Source of the DNA: Streptomyces liliiviolaceus
Lineage (GTDB): Bacteria > Actinomycetota > Actinomycetes > Streptomycetales > Streptomycetaceae
Assembly: GCF_018070025.1 (NCBI RefSeq)
Contig: NZ_JAGPYQ010000001.1
Span: 8,060,001 to 8,124,000 of the forward strand
Length of the DNA: 64,000 nt
Direction: 5' to 3'
Under the pieces are notes generated by a model. It did not search any database. It worked only from the letters and a program-made list of their open reading frames with translations, and had not been told where the DNA came from. How positions within the stretch are numbered: the first letter of the stretch is position 1; every line of letters starts with the position of its first letter. The position numbers and the translations under genes were made by a program. Of this stretch, positions 9,101 through 17,665 are shown one piece after another.

Positions 9101-12100
9101 TGCGGCCGGAGACCGTCATCACGTCCTTGCCCGCGACCTCCGCGTCCTTCTTCGTCTGGACGACGCGGCCGAGGCCGTCGACGAAGGTGACGGTGTCGAT
9201 CGTGTCGTCCTTGACCTTGCCGAGCGAGTCGCGGTCGAGGTGGCGGGTGACCGCGTAGGGGACGGTCGCCCCGGGGTGGTACTCGAAGGCGACGGTCGGG
9301 CGACCGGCCTTGTGGTCGTGCGGTCCTGTCACCGAGGTCACCCGGCCGACCTGGTCGTACGTGGTGGTGACCCGCTGTCCGTTGATGTCCGTCGACTCGG
9401 TCGGCACCCCGAACCTGAGGTCGTGCTCCGTCGTCGAGCGGTAGCCGAAGCTGTCCTTCGTCGCCGTCACGTAGGTGCCGGTGGGGTCGTCGTACTCGTA
9501 GGTCAGCCGGGAGCGCTGGCCCCGGTGGTTCTCCGGCGACTGCACCGACTTCAGCGTGCCGGTGTCGTTGTACTCCACGTCGGTGACCGCGTCCTTGCCG
9601 TGGCCCAGCCTCGCGGTGTGGCGGGTGGTGTCACCGGTGGCGCAGTCCACCTCCGACTCGCTCGACCGCATCTTCTTGCCGCCGCCGTACACCTCCACCG
9701 CACGGGCGACACCGACGATGTGGGTGTCGGCGCACTCGGTGTACCGGGTTCTCGTCTCCACATCGTCGGCGGCGCCAGGTTCGCCGTGGTCGATCGTCCT
9801 CGTCGTGTTTCCGAAGGCGTCGTACGACGCCTCGCTCGACGTGCTCTTGCCGGCCTCGGCCCCGCCCTCGTACCAGCGTGACTCCGTTTTCGTGAGGTGC
9901 GGGAAGAGGGTGGCGCGGGTCGAGCGGCCGTCGGCGGGCTCGCCGGTGGTGATGTCCCGCAGGTCGTAGGTGTTGACCGTCTCGGTGAACAGGGCGCCCG
10001 AGCTGTCCGCCACCGTCTGGCGTGCGACCAGGCCGCGCGTGTAGTGGCCGCGGGTGTCGTACTCGGTGGTGGAGGTGCGCTGCCCGTCCTCGGTGGTGGT
10101 GACGGTGCCGTAGCCGCGGAACTCGCGCTCCAGGCGGTCGTACGCGCCGTCCCGGTAGGTGAAGGCCGTCGACCGGGTGTCGGGGCCGTCGCCGGACAGG
10201 CCGTCGTGGATCTTCACGCCGCTCAGCAGCCAGCGCGTGGCGGGCTGGTCGTAGGTGTTGCCGTCGCGCGTGTAGTCGAGGTCGATGCGCGAACCCAGCG
10301 GCCGGGACACGGACTTGAGGAGGTTGGTGCGGCCCGTGCGGTTGGCGGCGACGGTCAGCTCGCTGTCCTTCGTGGAGGCGAGGTGGTCGGCGAGCCCGTC
10401 GCCGTCGATGTCCCGCAGCATCTGCTCGGCGCGCGAGGCACCGGTGGAGACGCTCGCGCCCGGGTTGGTGATGACGCAGCCGGTCACGAACAGCGTGCAG
10501 AAGGGGATGGTGAAGTAGGCGCCGCCGCCGAGCTTGGCGTTGGAGTCCTTGTTGATCCCGTCCAGGCTGCCCTTGAAGGGCACGGGGTCGGCGAAGCCGG
10601 AGCCGGTGTTGAGGGCGACCCTGATGGGCTCGCCCGCGAGGACGCGGTCGGCGCGGCCGTCGCCGTTCACGTCGACCAGGGAGTTCTTGGTGGACGACGT
10701 GGTCTGGTCGAAGGAGGCGCCGCCGCCGAAGCCGTAGAAGTCGGTCTCGAAGCCGATGTTGAGGCCCGAGCTGGAGCTGCTGCCCTCGTTGATCTTCCCG
10801 CCGGGCCAGGGTTCGGGGGCGGCGAAGCGGTAGCCGAGGTTGAGGGCGGCACGGCCGTCCTCGTGGACACGGTCGGGAAGCTGGTCGCCGTTGATGTCCA
10901 GCAGGTCGAAGCGGCCGTCGGACTTTCCGCTGCCGAGGTTGCCGCCGACGCCCAGCGGCGGCATGTCGTTGCCGGACGTGGCGGTGTTGGCGGTGCCCGT
11001 GGCGGGCGGGGCGGCGTGGCCGCGGCCGGTGGCGAGGGTGCGGGCGGGGCTGCCCGCGTTGGCGTTGCCGGTGACGTTGTCCGACTCGCGCACCGCGCCG
11101 CCGGGGACGTCGCCCTTGGTGTCGCCGAGCACGCCGGTCGGTTCGGTGTACTGCACACCGGCGGAGCCGACGACGTCGGGGTAGCTGTCGCCGTTCATGT
11201 CGAGGTAGTCGAGGACGCCCTGCGAGGTGCCGAAGGCGACGCTGCCGCCGACGGTTCCCACGCCACCGCCGACCGAGCCGGTCAGGGAGATCTGCTCGGA
11301 CTCCGAGATCCGGGGCACGGCCTGCACGGAGGCGAGCGATTCGGCGGTGGGCAGGCCGATGGTCTGTCCGCCGTAGCGCGAACCGGCCGCCTCGTCCGCG
11401 GCCACCCAGACGTCACCGGAGGTCCAGCGGCCGTCCTGGCGGTCGGGGGTGAACGGCACCACGTCCGGCGGGGCGATCCGCGGGTCCCGCTCGAACTCCT
11501 CGCGCTCGGCGGCCGGGTCCACGTCGTCGGGCAGCCGCTCGGGGATGGACTCGCCGGTCAGGTCGGCCTGCCGGACGGGCTGCTCGGCGCGGTCGCCGTT
11601 GCCGTTGTAGCCGACGGCGGCCCAGCCACGGTACGGACGGGCGAACACGCCCTCGGTGGCGCGGGTGTGCACGGTGGCGGCGACGGTGTCCTCGCCCACG
11701 GTCACCTGCGCGGAGGTGACGCCGGAGCCGGTGACGTCGAAGTACAGGGCCTCGCCCGCCTCCGCGTCGACCCGCACCGACGGCGGCTCACCGCCCGGTC
11801 GCACGGTCTCCTTCGCGAGCAGCGCGCCACGCTTCTTCACCGTGAACACGGCGGTGCCCGAGCCGCCCTCGATCCGCGGGGTGACGGTGAACGTGCCGCC
11901 GGGGGCGGTGTACGGGCGCTGCGGCTCTCCACGGGTGGTGTAGGTGTCGATGTCGTACGGCGGGCTGAACTCCGCCTCGCCCTCCACGCCTTCGGCCTCG
12001 GTGTACTCGGCCTGCGGCGCCCATTGGAGTGCGGTGAGGTCGATCGGGGAATCGGTCTCGATCCGCCAGGTCAGCCGCTGCCCCTTGGTGACGGTGACGG

Positions 12101-14930
12101 AGTCGCCGACGTCGAAGGTGCCGGTCTCGGCCGCGCCGACGGTCCGCTCCACCACGGGATCGCCGTCCCGGGTGATCAGGACGGTGAGGTCGTCGGTGGT
12201 GGCCGCCGTCTTCCTCAGATCACCGGTCAGGCGCAGGGTGCCCGCCGCCGGTGCCTCGACGCTTCCGGCGCGCCCGGTGAGGGTGAAGTCCTCGGACGCC
12301 TTGTAGGAGTGCAGGGGCAGGCCGTTGGCATCTCTCGCCTCGAACCCTGTGTACGTGACCGACGGGTCCCAGGCGACCTGGTCGGCGGCGCCGTCGAAGA
12401 CCGAGCCGACCCGGAAGTACAGCTGGTCGCCCTGCTCCACCTCGATCGCGTCGACGCCCTCGGGGGTGCGCGGGGTGCGGTCGTCCTCCTGTATGCGGGC
12501 CGACCACAGCTCCCGGTTCTCGTGCTGGACGGCCACCCGGACGCCGTCGGGGTCGGCGAACTCGGGGAGTTCCCCGGCCACTTCCTCCAGGGTCACGGTG
12601 CCGGTGACGGCCACCGTGCCGTCGTAGGGCGCGGTCCACCGGCGTACCGAGTCGACCAGCGGGAAGGAGGCGATCCGGCGTTCGCGCTCGGCGGTCAGGT
12701 CGGGCAGGGTGCCCGCCGCGTCGACCGTGCCGGTGCCGATCGGCGCGGGGGTGTCCGCGGCCGAGCCGTAGGTCACCTCGCCGTCGGCGCCGACCCGACC
12801 GAACACCACGGCCGAGCCGTTGACGAGGTCCACCACTCCGTCGGCGTTGACGTCGGCGAAGTAGCGCTGCGTGGTGGAGACGGTGCTGATGTGGTCCAGT
12901 TGCTGGGCGCCCGCCAGATAGCTCTCGATGCCGGCGGTGCGGCTGCTGGTGGACTCGCGGAAGATGCCCGGCAGGTTGTGCAGGGCCGTCGTGGCGGCGG
13001 CGAACCTCGGCTCACCGCCCGGGCGGGAGAGGTTCTTGCGGAAGACGTAGCCGTCGCCGCGCTCGAACACCTTGTCCGGCAGGTTGTCGCCGTCCACGTC
13101 GAGGAGGGCGAGCAGCCCCTCGTCGGTGGAGCGGTTGAAGCCCGCCTTCACACCGGCGGAGCCGCTCTTGGAACGGTTCGAGCCGAAGCCGACGTACAGG
13201 TGGCCGCCCGCGCCGGTGGAGGTGTTGCCGTTGAGCGCGCCCGCCTCACCGGCGCCCGGACGCACGCCGTTCACCCGGCCGTTGCGCACGTTGTCGTCGG
13301 GCGAGGACCAGTCGACCTTCGCGAACGCGCCGTACGCGCCGTCGGCGTCGCGGATGTCGTCGTAGTAGGAGAACGCGTGCTCGGTGAAGACCTTGCCGTC
13401 GGCGTCGAGCTGCGCGACCGACTTCAGCAGCGTCTTGTGGAACGCGCCCTCGCGGTAGGCGAGTTCGTAGCCGCGCACCGGCTCGTCGTGGAACCGCACC
13501 TCGATCCGGCGCAGCAGGTCGGCGGTCACGCGCTTGAAGCCGCCGCGCGCGTCGATGGACACGTCGGCGCGGCGCGGCTCGCCCAGCTCACGGTCGCGGA
13601 CGAAGGTCACCGTGTAGGGGCCGTCGGTGTCGCCGTGCCCGCTGTAGGCGATCTTCTTGACGTACAGCTCGCGTCCCGCGACGGTCCCGCCCGTCACGCC
13701 CGCGTCCTCGACGGGCGTGTAGCTGTAGCGCACGGTGTTGCCGTGCGGGTCTCGCACCTCGCGCAGCGCCCAGGAGAAGATGCTGCCCTCGTCGTCCCTG
13801 AGGACGGCGCCCTCACCGCCGTAGACATGGCGCGTCCCGGACTTGTCGGTCACCTCCCAGCCGTACGTCTTCGGCGAGTCGCCGGTGCGGACGATGCGGG
13901 CGAAGCCGCCCTCGACACGGGTGTGGAAGACCTTGTCGCCCTCGCTGCGCGGCTGCGGCGCGGTGCGGTGCGCGACCGGGGTGAGCTGTTCGCCGCCCAG
14001 TACGTACGTCTCGGTCTCCTCGGCCGTGTCGTAGCGCGGCACGCCCCAGCGGGTGTCGATGGAGACCGACGGCGTCGTGAGTTCCCAGCCGCTGCCCAGC
14101 CAGCCGTCGGCGGAGGCGGAGGAGTAGCCGATGGAGAGGGCGGGCGCCACTCCCCCGCGCCCGGCCGGCAGCTCCAGCGGGTACGAGAGCCGGGCGTCGC
14201 CCTGGCTGTTGGCGGCGGGGGCGGCGATCTGCCGGACACCGGAGCCGGGGTCGGCGGCCTGGATGCCCTTGATCCGGTTCGGGTCGTGGCTGACCTGCTC
14301 GGGGCCCTCGGGCGCGGTGACGGTGGCGTTGACCATGTCGGTGAAGTGGGACGTGCGCGAGACGACGACCTGCTTGTCCTCGTCGACCGCGAGCCGCTCC
14401 AGCGGCTGCCAGCAGTCGGCGGCCTCGTCGTAGTAGAAGGTCCGTACGTCGTTCGGCGTGAGCCCGGCCGTCTTCACCGCGTCGGGGTCGTACGGCAGGG
14501 TCACCGTGATGTCGGCCTCGAAGGTGTGCGGGGTCGGCGTGAACCGGAATCCGCTCGGGCCCTCGGTCATGTTGTCCATGCCGGAGCCGAGGCTCGGCAT
14601 GCTGCTCTCGGTCAGCGGCTGGACGCCGATCTCCGTCGGCCGGTCCACCGCCTCCGGCGCGAGCGCCACTTCGGCGCCGTCGCGTTCGACGCGTTTGGTC
14701 ACCCCGGTGCCCGGGACGACCCACTCCTTGGTCACCGGGGCGGATTCCGCGGCGATCGGCCCCTTCGCCGATGCCTCCGACCCCGGTACGCAGCCGCCCA
14801 GGGGCTGCACACTGGCCGCGGGTACTGGTTCGCCGGCCCGCCATACGCTGCCGGACAGCAGCGACACGAGCAGGGCGAACCCCAGTAACAGCGGAAGAAA
14901 ACGTCTACGTCCCCACACCCGACCGGCCAT
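6177..14930 (-). CDS. Secreted SpvB/FG-GAP/RHS-repeat polymorphic toxin, 2917 residues
   Basis: A single 8.75-kb frame. Residues 1-40 are an RRRFLPLLL-type signal sequence. Residues about 50-220 look like a beta-sandwich (ZU5-like) region. Around 230-310 is an SpvB-type domain (LSYPLELPAGRGGVAPALSI then DGWLGSGWEL). Several FG-GAP/VCBS-like calcium motifs follow (LLDVDGDNLPD, DVNADGVVDLV, YLDMNGDSYPD, LLDINGDQLPD, DVNGDGRADR). Residues about 1600-2540 hold dozens of RHS/YD repeats. The RHS core (YRFTGKELDEETGYTYHGAR to YAYGKNNPANYTDPTG) ends near 2640. An Ala/Gly-rich pretoxin region leads into a unique C-terminus from about 2775. The SpvB-plus-RHS order resembles a fused Tc-toxin B/C cocoon that encloses the effector. 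The C-terminal domain has VHGDEAGN (His 2821) and VMCHGACR (Cys 2860), which could be a cysteine-peptidase-like dyad; this is a guess. The ATG at 14928-14930 is used. Confidence 0.88.
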   Translation of the reverse strand: MAGRVWGRRRFLPLLLGFALLVSLLSGSVWRAGEPVPAASVQPLGGCVPGSEASAKGPIAAESAPVTKEWVVPGTGVTKRVERDGAEVALAPEAVDRPTEIGVQPLTESSMPSLGSGMDNMTEGPSGFRFTPTPHTFEADITVTLPYDPDAVKTAGLTPNDVRTFYYDEAADCWQPLERLAVDEDKQVVVSRTSHFTDMVNATVTAPEGPEQVSHDPNRIKGIQAADPGSGVRQIAAPAANSQGDARLSYPLELPAGRGGVAPALSIGYSSASADGWLGSGWELTTPSVSIDTRWGVPRYDTAEETETYVLGGEQLTPVAHRTAPQPRSEGDKVFHTRVEGGFARIVRTGDSPKTYGWEVTDKSGTRHVYGGEGAVLRDDEGSIFSWALREVRDPHGNTVRYSYTPVEDAGVTGGTVAGRELYVKKIAYSGHGDTDGPYTVTFVRDRELGEPRRADVSIDARGGFKRVTADLLRRIEVRFHDEPVRGYELAYREGAFHKTLLKSVAQLDADGKVFTEHAFSYYDDIRDADGAYGAFAKVDWSSPDDNVRNGRVNGVRPGAGEAGALNGNTSTGAGGHLYVGFGSNRSKSGSAGVKAGFNRSTDEGLLALLDVDGDNLPDKVFERGDGYVFRKNLSRPGGEPRFAAATTALHNLPGIFRESTSSRTAGIESYLAGAQQLDHISTVSTTQRYFADVNADGVVDLVNGSAVVFGRVGADGEVTYGSAADTPAPIGTGTVDAAGTLPDLTAERERRIASFPLVDSVRRWTAPYDGTVAVTGTVTLEEVAGELPEFADPDGVRVAVQHENRELWSARIQEDDRTPRTPEGVDAIEVEQGDQLYFRVGSVFDGAADQVAWDPSVTYTGFEARDANGLPLHSYKASEDFTLTGRAGSVEAPAAGTLRLTGDLRKTAATTDDLTVLITRDGDPVVERTVGAAETGTFDVGDSVTVTKGQRLTWRIETDSPIDLTALQWAPQAEYTEAEGVEGEAEFSPPYDIDTYTTRGEPQRPYTAPGGTFTVTPRIEGGSGTAVFTVKKRGALLAKETVRPGGEPPSVRVDAEAGEALYFDVTGSGVTSAQVTVGEDTVAATVHTRATEGVFARPYRGWAAVGYNGNGDRAEQPVRQADLTGESIPERLPDDVDPAAEREEFERDPRIAPPDVVPFTPDRQDGRWTSGDVWVAADEAAGSRYGGQTIGLPTAESLASVQAVPRISESEQISLTGSVGGGVGTVGGSVAFGTSQGVLDYLDMNGDSYPDVVGSAGVQYTEPTGVLGDTKGDVPGGAVRESDNVTGNANAGSPARTLATGRGHAAPPATGTANTATSGNDMPPLGVGGNLGSGKSDGRFDLLDINGDQLPDRVHEDGRAALNLGYRFAAPEPWPGGKINEGSSSSSGLNIGFETDFYGFGGGASFDQTTSSTKNSLVDVNGDGRADRVLAGEPIRVALNTGSGFADPVPFKGSLDGINKDSNAKLGGGAYFTIPFCTLFVTGCVITNPGASVSTGASRAEQMLRDIDGDGLADHLASTKDSELTVAANRTGRTNLLKSVSRPLGSRIDLDYTRDGNTYDQPATRWLLSGVKIHDGLSGDGPDTRSTAFTYRDGAYDRLEREFRGYGTVTTTEDGQRTSTTEYDTRGHYTRGLVARQTVADSSGALFTETVNTYDLRDITTGEPADGRSTRATLFPHLTKTESRWYEGGAEAGKSTSSEASYDAFGNTTRTIDHGEPGAADDVETRTRYTECADTHIVGVARAVEVYGGGKKMRSSESEVDCATGDTTRHTARLGHGKDAVTDVEYNDTGTLKSVQSPENHRGQRSRLTYEYDDPTGTYVTATKDSFGYRSTTEHDLRFGVPTESTDINGQRVTTTYDQVGRVTSVTGPHDHKAGRPTVAFEYHPGATVPYAVTRHLDRDSLGKVKDDTIDTVTFVDGLGRVVQTKKDAEVAGKDVMTVSGRTVLDVLGRAVKQYYPVTEPKGAANTAYNPAVDTVRPTTFTYDVTDRPLRTELPDGTVSSVEYGFGEDRAGRTQFETVATDAKDNRTRAYADVRQQKTAVREPGAKTDDAQIWTSYEYDALGQLTKVRDNKDNTTKSEYDDLGRRTVVDSPDAGRTTTVHDPAGNMIRTITANLSKKDKAIEYKYDFGRLEEVKYPVFKDNNVRYTYGDPGAKHNAAGRVTKIEDAAGAVLREYGPLGEVVEETRTLPGPLHTTSVFTTGYRYDSFGRVLSLTYPDGEELQYTYDSGGQVTAATGTKKHYSYDYLKSLDYDKFGQRTRVELGNGTATSYAYDAEDRRLATLNSTLPKGESFQKLDYTYDAVGNLSRQENAPEPVGGGSEPGGPTVQKYEYDNLYRLTKATGSYDFAKNKTDTYTMSTTYDTIHNSTGKAQKHAIVLGGDHEFVQKDTTYTNGYAYKGASPHAASRVGSESLSYDANGNQVDSESDTFGHPRRQQVWDEANRLACVLDVWKFETVDQEPSSCDKLPTVRFTYDADGERVVKDGAQTNLYPNQNYSTRGLQEFKHVFVGTTRIATKTSKPLGLYEKDQFYYHGDHQGSTSFGTDEKGRIAEHLDYFPSGEVWVDENKGADNPYRFTGKELDEETGYTYHGARYYNPRSGTWQSPDPALGGYLGGSPNGGVYTPANLSSYAYGKNNPANYTDPTGGSWARTAAVQTAGVFVGVGEAAWETATGLWNMGAAGVGCARAPGACGAKLSAMGSAAASAVYQDPLGSASAVGSAVLHGVWDPIADDWAQGNYGEAVGRGTVAAAEVVFGAKGLSKVSKIGSPKSAVMNSGPGPDSFTWSGTGVRYSATATAIGDDANTVQNFVRSTGKFGHDVIVHGDEAGNIRVGGHVTNARQIAQLVRENPHYAGGPIQLVMCHGACRAAKQLRVLLGTDVRNASRFPVDLNPRTGQVREWADGPFEPSRPVSNNLPFGE

Positions 14931-15073
14931 GATGCGGCCCGACCCTTCAGCAGCGGCTAATTCGGCAGGTTGCGCTGTTCCGGAAAGATCCGGTGGGTGT
15001 CACAGCGGGTACCAGCAGGCCACTCACGCACAGAAAACACACACCGAACACACGTGAACCACATAGTCGGGTC

Positions 15074-15087
15074 GACGTGTACACGTC
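15074..15087. promoter_or_regulatory. 14-bp perfect palindrome upstream of the RHS toxin gene
   Basis: GACGTGTACACGTC is a perfect 14-bp palindrome about 145 bp upstream of the toxin start codon, inside the 262-bp gap between the TetR gene and the toxin gene. It looks like a dimeric repressor site. The protein that binds it is unknown. I see no gene in the gap. Confidence 0.4.
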
Positions 15088-15192
15088 ACCAGCCGAAAAT
15101 TCGCCGCCGTATCGGCGGGTTCTGGCCAAGGGAGGGGCCGCACACCCGTGCCCGGGCACGGCCACCGTGGAGGGCGGAGGACGGGCGGACCC

Positions 15193-15822
15193 TCAGGAGG
15201 CCGGCTCCCCCATCGACCCCGGCGCCTTCCCGCCCGCCGCCTCGACGACCTTCCGCAGGCCCGCGGTGAGCTCATCGGCGTCGGTCGCGGTCCCGGGGTC
15301 GAAGGTCCACTGCGCGATGAGCCCCATCATCAGGGTCATGTAGAACTTGCCCAGGGTGTCGACGTCCCCCTCGGACACGTCCTCCTCCAGGCCGCCCATC
15401 AGCATCGGGATGATGCCGCGCGCACCTTCGCGCTGAGCCTTCGCGAGATGGGCGCGCACCCCGGGCAGCTTGTCGCCCATGGCCACGATCTCCATGCTGA
15501 GACGCCAGGGCGAGCCGGGTGTGCGCATGGTCGCGATGACGTTCTTCCAGACCTCGTGGAACCGCTCCAGCGAACCCGGCTCCGAATCGGCCGCCCGCTG
15601 CCGCTCCTCCGCACCGTCGAAGTCGTCGGAGACCCCCTCGACGATGGAGATGTAGGCCTCCGCGAGCAGCGTGTCCTTCGACCCGTAGTGGTAGCCGATC
15701 GACGCCAGATTCGTCCCCGACTCCTTGACGATGTCGCGCGCGGTGGTCCGCGCGAAGCCCTTCTCCAGCAGGCAGCGCTTGGCGCCTTCGAGCAGATCCT
15801 CACGGTGTCCCATGCCGGTCAC
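15193..15822 (-). CDS. TetR-family transcriptional regulator of the adjacent efflux gene
   Basis: 209 residues. The N-terminal helix-turn-helix reads LLEKGFARTTARDIVKESG then LASIGYHYGSKDTLLAEAY, typical of TetR. The rest is an all-helical ligand-binding domain with no identifiable specificity. The start is either GTG at 15820-15822 (4 bp from GGAGG) or ATG at 15811-15813 (13 bp from it). It is divergent from the MFS gene at 15911, and an imperfect palindrome lies between them, so it most likely represses the transporter and itself, with a drug or metabolite as inducer (inferred). Confidence 0.88.
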   Translation of the reverse strand: MTGMGHREDLLEGAKRCLLEKGFARTTARDIVKESGTNLASIGYHYGSKDTLLAEAYISIVEGVSDDFDGAEERQRAADSEPGSLERFHEVWKNVIATMRTPGSPWRLSMEIVAMGDKLPGVRAHLAKAQREGARGIIPMLMGGLEEDVSEGDVDTLGKFYMTLMMGLIAQWTFDPGTATDADELTAGLRKVVEAAGGKAPGSMGEPAS

Positions 15823-15872
15823 CCTACCTCCGCGACAGACAACCGTCCCAGACGCACGTATTACACAGACGT

Positions 15873-15890
15873 ACTAGACGAGCGTTTAAT
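15873..15890. promoter_or_regulatory. Imperfect palindrome, probable TetR operator
   Basis: ACTAGACG-AG-CGTTTAAT: six of eight arm positions are complementary, and TAGACG/CGTTTA matches five of six. The site is 20 bp upstream of the MFS start codon and 50 bp upstream of the TetR start, where it could block both divergent promoters. Confidence 0.5.
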
Positions 15891-15910
15891 ACACCCGTAC
15901 AGTCCAGGGC

Positions 15911-17485
15911 ATGACGAATCCGCCGCACCCTCCGAGCCCGATCACCGAGGCCGCGCCCCCGTCCGGACCCCGGGCCGGCCGCCGCGAATGGACCGCGCTC
16001 GGCGTCCTGATGCTGCCGCTGCTCCTGGTGTCCATGGACGTCTCGGTCCTCTACTTCGCGATCCCCCAGATCAGCGCGGACCTGGAGCCGAGCGGCACCC
16101 AGCAGCTGTGGATCTTCGACATGTACGCCTTCGTGCTCGCCGGGCTGCTGATGACGATGGGCGCGGTCGGTGACCGCATCGGCCGCCGCAAGCTCCTCCT
16201 GATCGGCGCCGCCGCCTTCGGAGCCGCCTCACTGGTCGCCGCGTACGCGAACAGCGCGGAGACGTTGATCGCGGCCCGCGCGGTGCTCGGCATCGGCGGC
16301 GCGACCCTGATGCCGTCCACCCTGGCGATGGTCCGCACGCTCTTCACGGACCCGGACCAGCGCTCCAGGGCGATCGGGCTGTGGTCCGCGGTGATGACGG
16401 GCGGTGTCGCGCTCGGCTCGGTGATGAGCGGCGTCCTCGTCGAGCACTTCTGGTGGGGCTCGGTGTTCCTGGTGAACCTGCCCGCGATGGCGCTGCTGCT
16501 GGTCCTCGGCCCGTTCCTGCTCCCGGAGTCCAGGAACCCGTCACCCGGCCGCTTCGACCTGCTGAGCGTGCCGCTGTCCATGGCCGCCGTACTGCCGGTG
16601 ATCTACGGCATCAAGGAGATCCCGTCGCAGGGCTGGAACGTCCGTTACGTCGTCTCGGTGACCGTCGGCCTGCTCTTCGCCGCGCTGTTCGTCCACCGCC
16701 AGCGGACCGCCGCGTCACCGATGCTGCCGCCCGCGCTCTTCCGCGGGCGGGGCTTCACGCCCGCGGTCGTACTGAACCTGCTGTCGTCGTTCGCCATGCT
16801 GGGCTCGGCGTACTTCACCACGCAGTACCTCCAGTCGGTGCTCGGCAAGAGCCCCATGGAGGCCGCGCTGTGGGCGCTGCTGCCCACGGTGCTGGTCGGG
16901 GTGGCCGCTCCGGTCGCCGCGCGGCTCGTCCAGCGGGGGGTGAACCGGGCGTCCGTCGTCGCCGGCGGCTTCGTCCTCGCCGCCTGCGGCTACGGGATGC
17001 TCACCGTCGCCGGTACGGACTCGATGTGGCTGGTGCTCGCGGCGGCGGGCGTCATCGCCTCCGGGATCGTCGTCGTGATGTCCCAGATGATGGACCTGGC
17101 GCTGGGCACCGTACCGGCTCAGCAGGCGGGGACCGCGTCCTCGGTACTGGAGACCGGGGCGGAGTTCGGGGGTGCGCTGGGGATGGCGCTGCTGGGGTCG
17201 ATCGGGACGGGGGTGTACCGGCACGAGATGCCGTCCGCCGCGCCGGTGGGGGCGCGCGAGACGCTGGGGGCGGCGCTTGCCGAGGCTCAGCTGCTGCCCT
17301 CGCGGGCGGGGGACGCGCTCGTCGTCGCCGCGCGGGAGGCGTTCACGAGTGGGATGCGGGCGGCTGCGGTCGCGGGGGTGCTGCTTCTGCTGGGCGCGGC
17401 GGTGCTGGCGTCGGTGACGCTGCGCGAGGTACGGACCCGCACCCGGGATTGCGCCCCCGCCGCCCCTACCCATTCCCGTCCCTGA
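15911..17485 (+). CDS. MFS drug-efflux transporter, DHA2 (14-TM) family
   Basis: 524-residue integral membrane protein. After a short proline-rich N-terminus come the first membrane helix (LGVLMLPLLLVSMDVSVLYF), the MFS motif A loop (GAVGDRIGRRKLLL) and the DHA2/EmrB motif C-like region (VLGIGGATLMPSTLAMVRTLF). The length fits 14-helix QacA/EmrB-type proton antiporters. It should export a toxic compound from the cytoplasm. It is paired with the divergent TetR gene and probably induced by the exported compound. It is followed by the 72-bp palindrome. The substrate cannot be deduced. Confidence 0.88.
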   Translation: MTNPPHPPSPITEAAPPSGPRAGRREWTALGVLMLPLLLVSMDVSVLYFAIPQISADLEPSGTQQLWIFDMYAFVLAGLLMTMGAVGDRIGRRKLLLIGAAAFGAASLVAAYANSAETLIAARAVLGIGGATLMPSTLAMVRTLFTDPDQRSRAIGLWSAVMTGGVALGSVMSGVLVEHFWWGSVFLVNLPAMALLLVLGPFLLPESRNPSPGRFDLLSVPLSMAAVLPVIYGIKEIPSQGWNVRYVVSVTVGLLFAALFVHRQRTAASPMLPPALFRGRGFTPAVVLNLLSSFAMLGSAYFTTQYLQSVLGKSPMEAALWALLPTVLVGVAAPVAARLVQRGVNRASVVAGGFVLAACGYGMLTVAGTDSMWLVLAAAGVIASGIVVVMSQMMDLALGTVPAQQAGTASSVLETGAEFGGALGMALLGSIGTGVYRHEMPSAAPVGARETLGAALAEAQLLPSRAGDALVVAAREAFTSGMRAAAVAGVLLLLGAAVLASVTLREVRTRTRDCAPAAPTHSRP

Positions 17486-17512
17486 CTCAGGGGCTCCGCC
17501 CCCGAACCCCCG

Positions 17513-17584
17513 AAAGGATTGCGCAGTTCCCCGCGCCCCTAAAGACGTACGTCTTTAGGGGCGCGGGGAACTGCGCAATCCTTT
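17513..17584. repeat. 72-bp perfect palindrome (dispersed Streptomyces-type repeat), probable bidirectional terminator
   Basis: The two 36-bp arms are exact complements with no spacer; the axis is between 17548 and 17549 in GACGTACGTC. Each arm contains the 19-mer GGGGCGCGGGGAACTGCGC, which also occurs twice at 38093-38156. It sits between the converging MFS and serA genes and should form a very strong hairpin in either transcript. Similar GGGGCGCGGGGAACTGCGC sequences are common between genes in Streptomyces chromosomes. Confidence 0.85.
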
Positions 17585-17665
17585 GGGCCCGCCCCCACCG
17601 GGGCCGCAGACGAAATGCGGGGGCGGGGGCCCGGGGGCGGCAGCCCCCTGTGAAGTCGGCCGGTC

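Noticed and set aside
9897..14888. 1663-codon rightward open frame antisense to the RHS gene
   Set aside because: A third-position GC shadow of the toxin. It has no domain, no ribosome site and low complexity.
17513..17584. Insertion-sequence end or transposon terminal repeat
   Set aside because: There is no transposase or second copy bracketing a gene; the palindrome is between two converging genes and matches an intergenic repeat.
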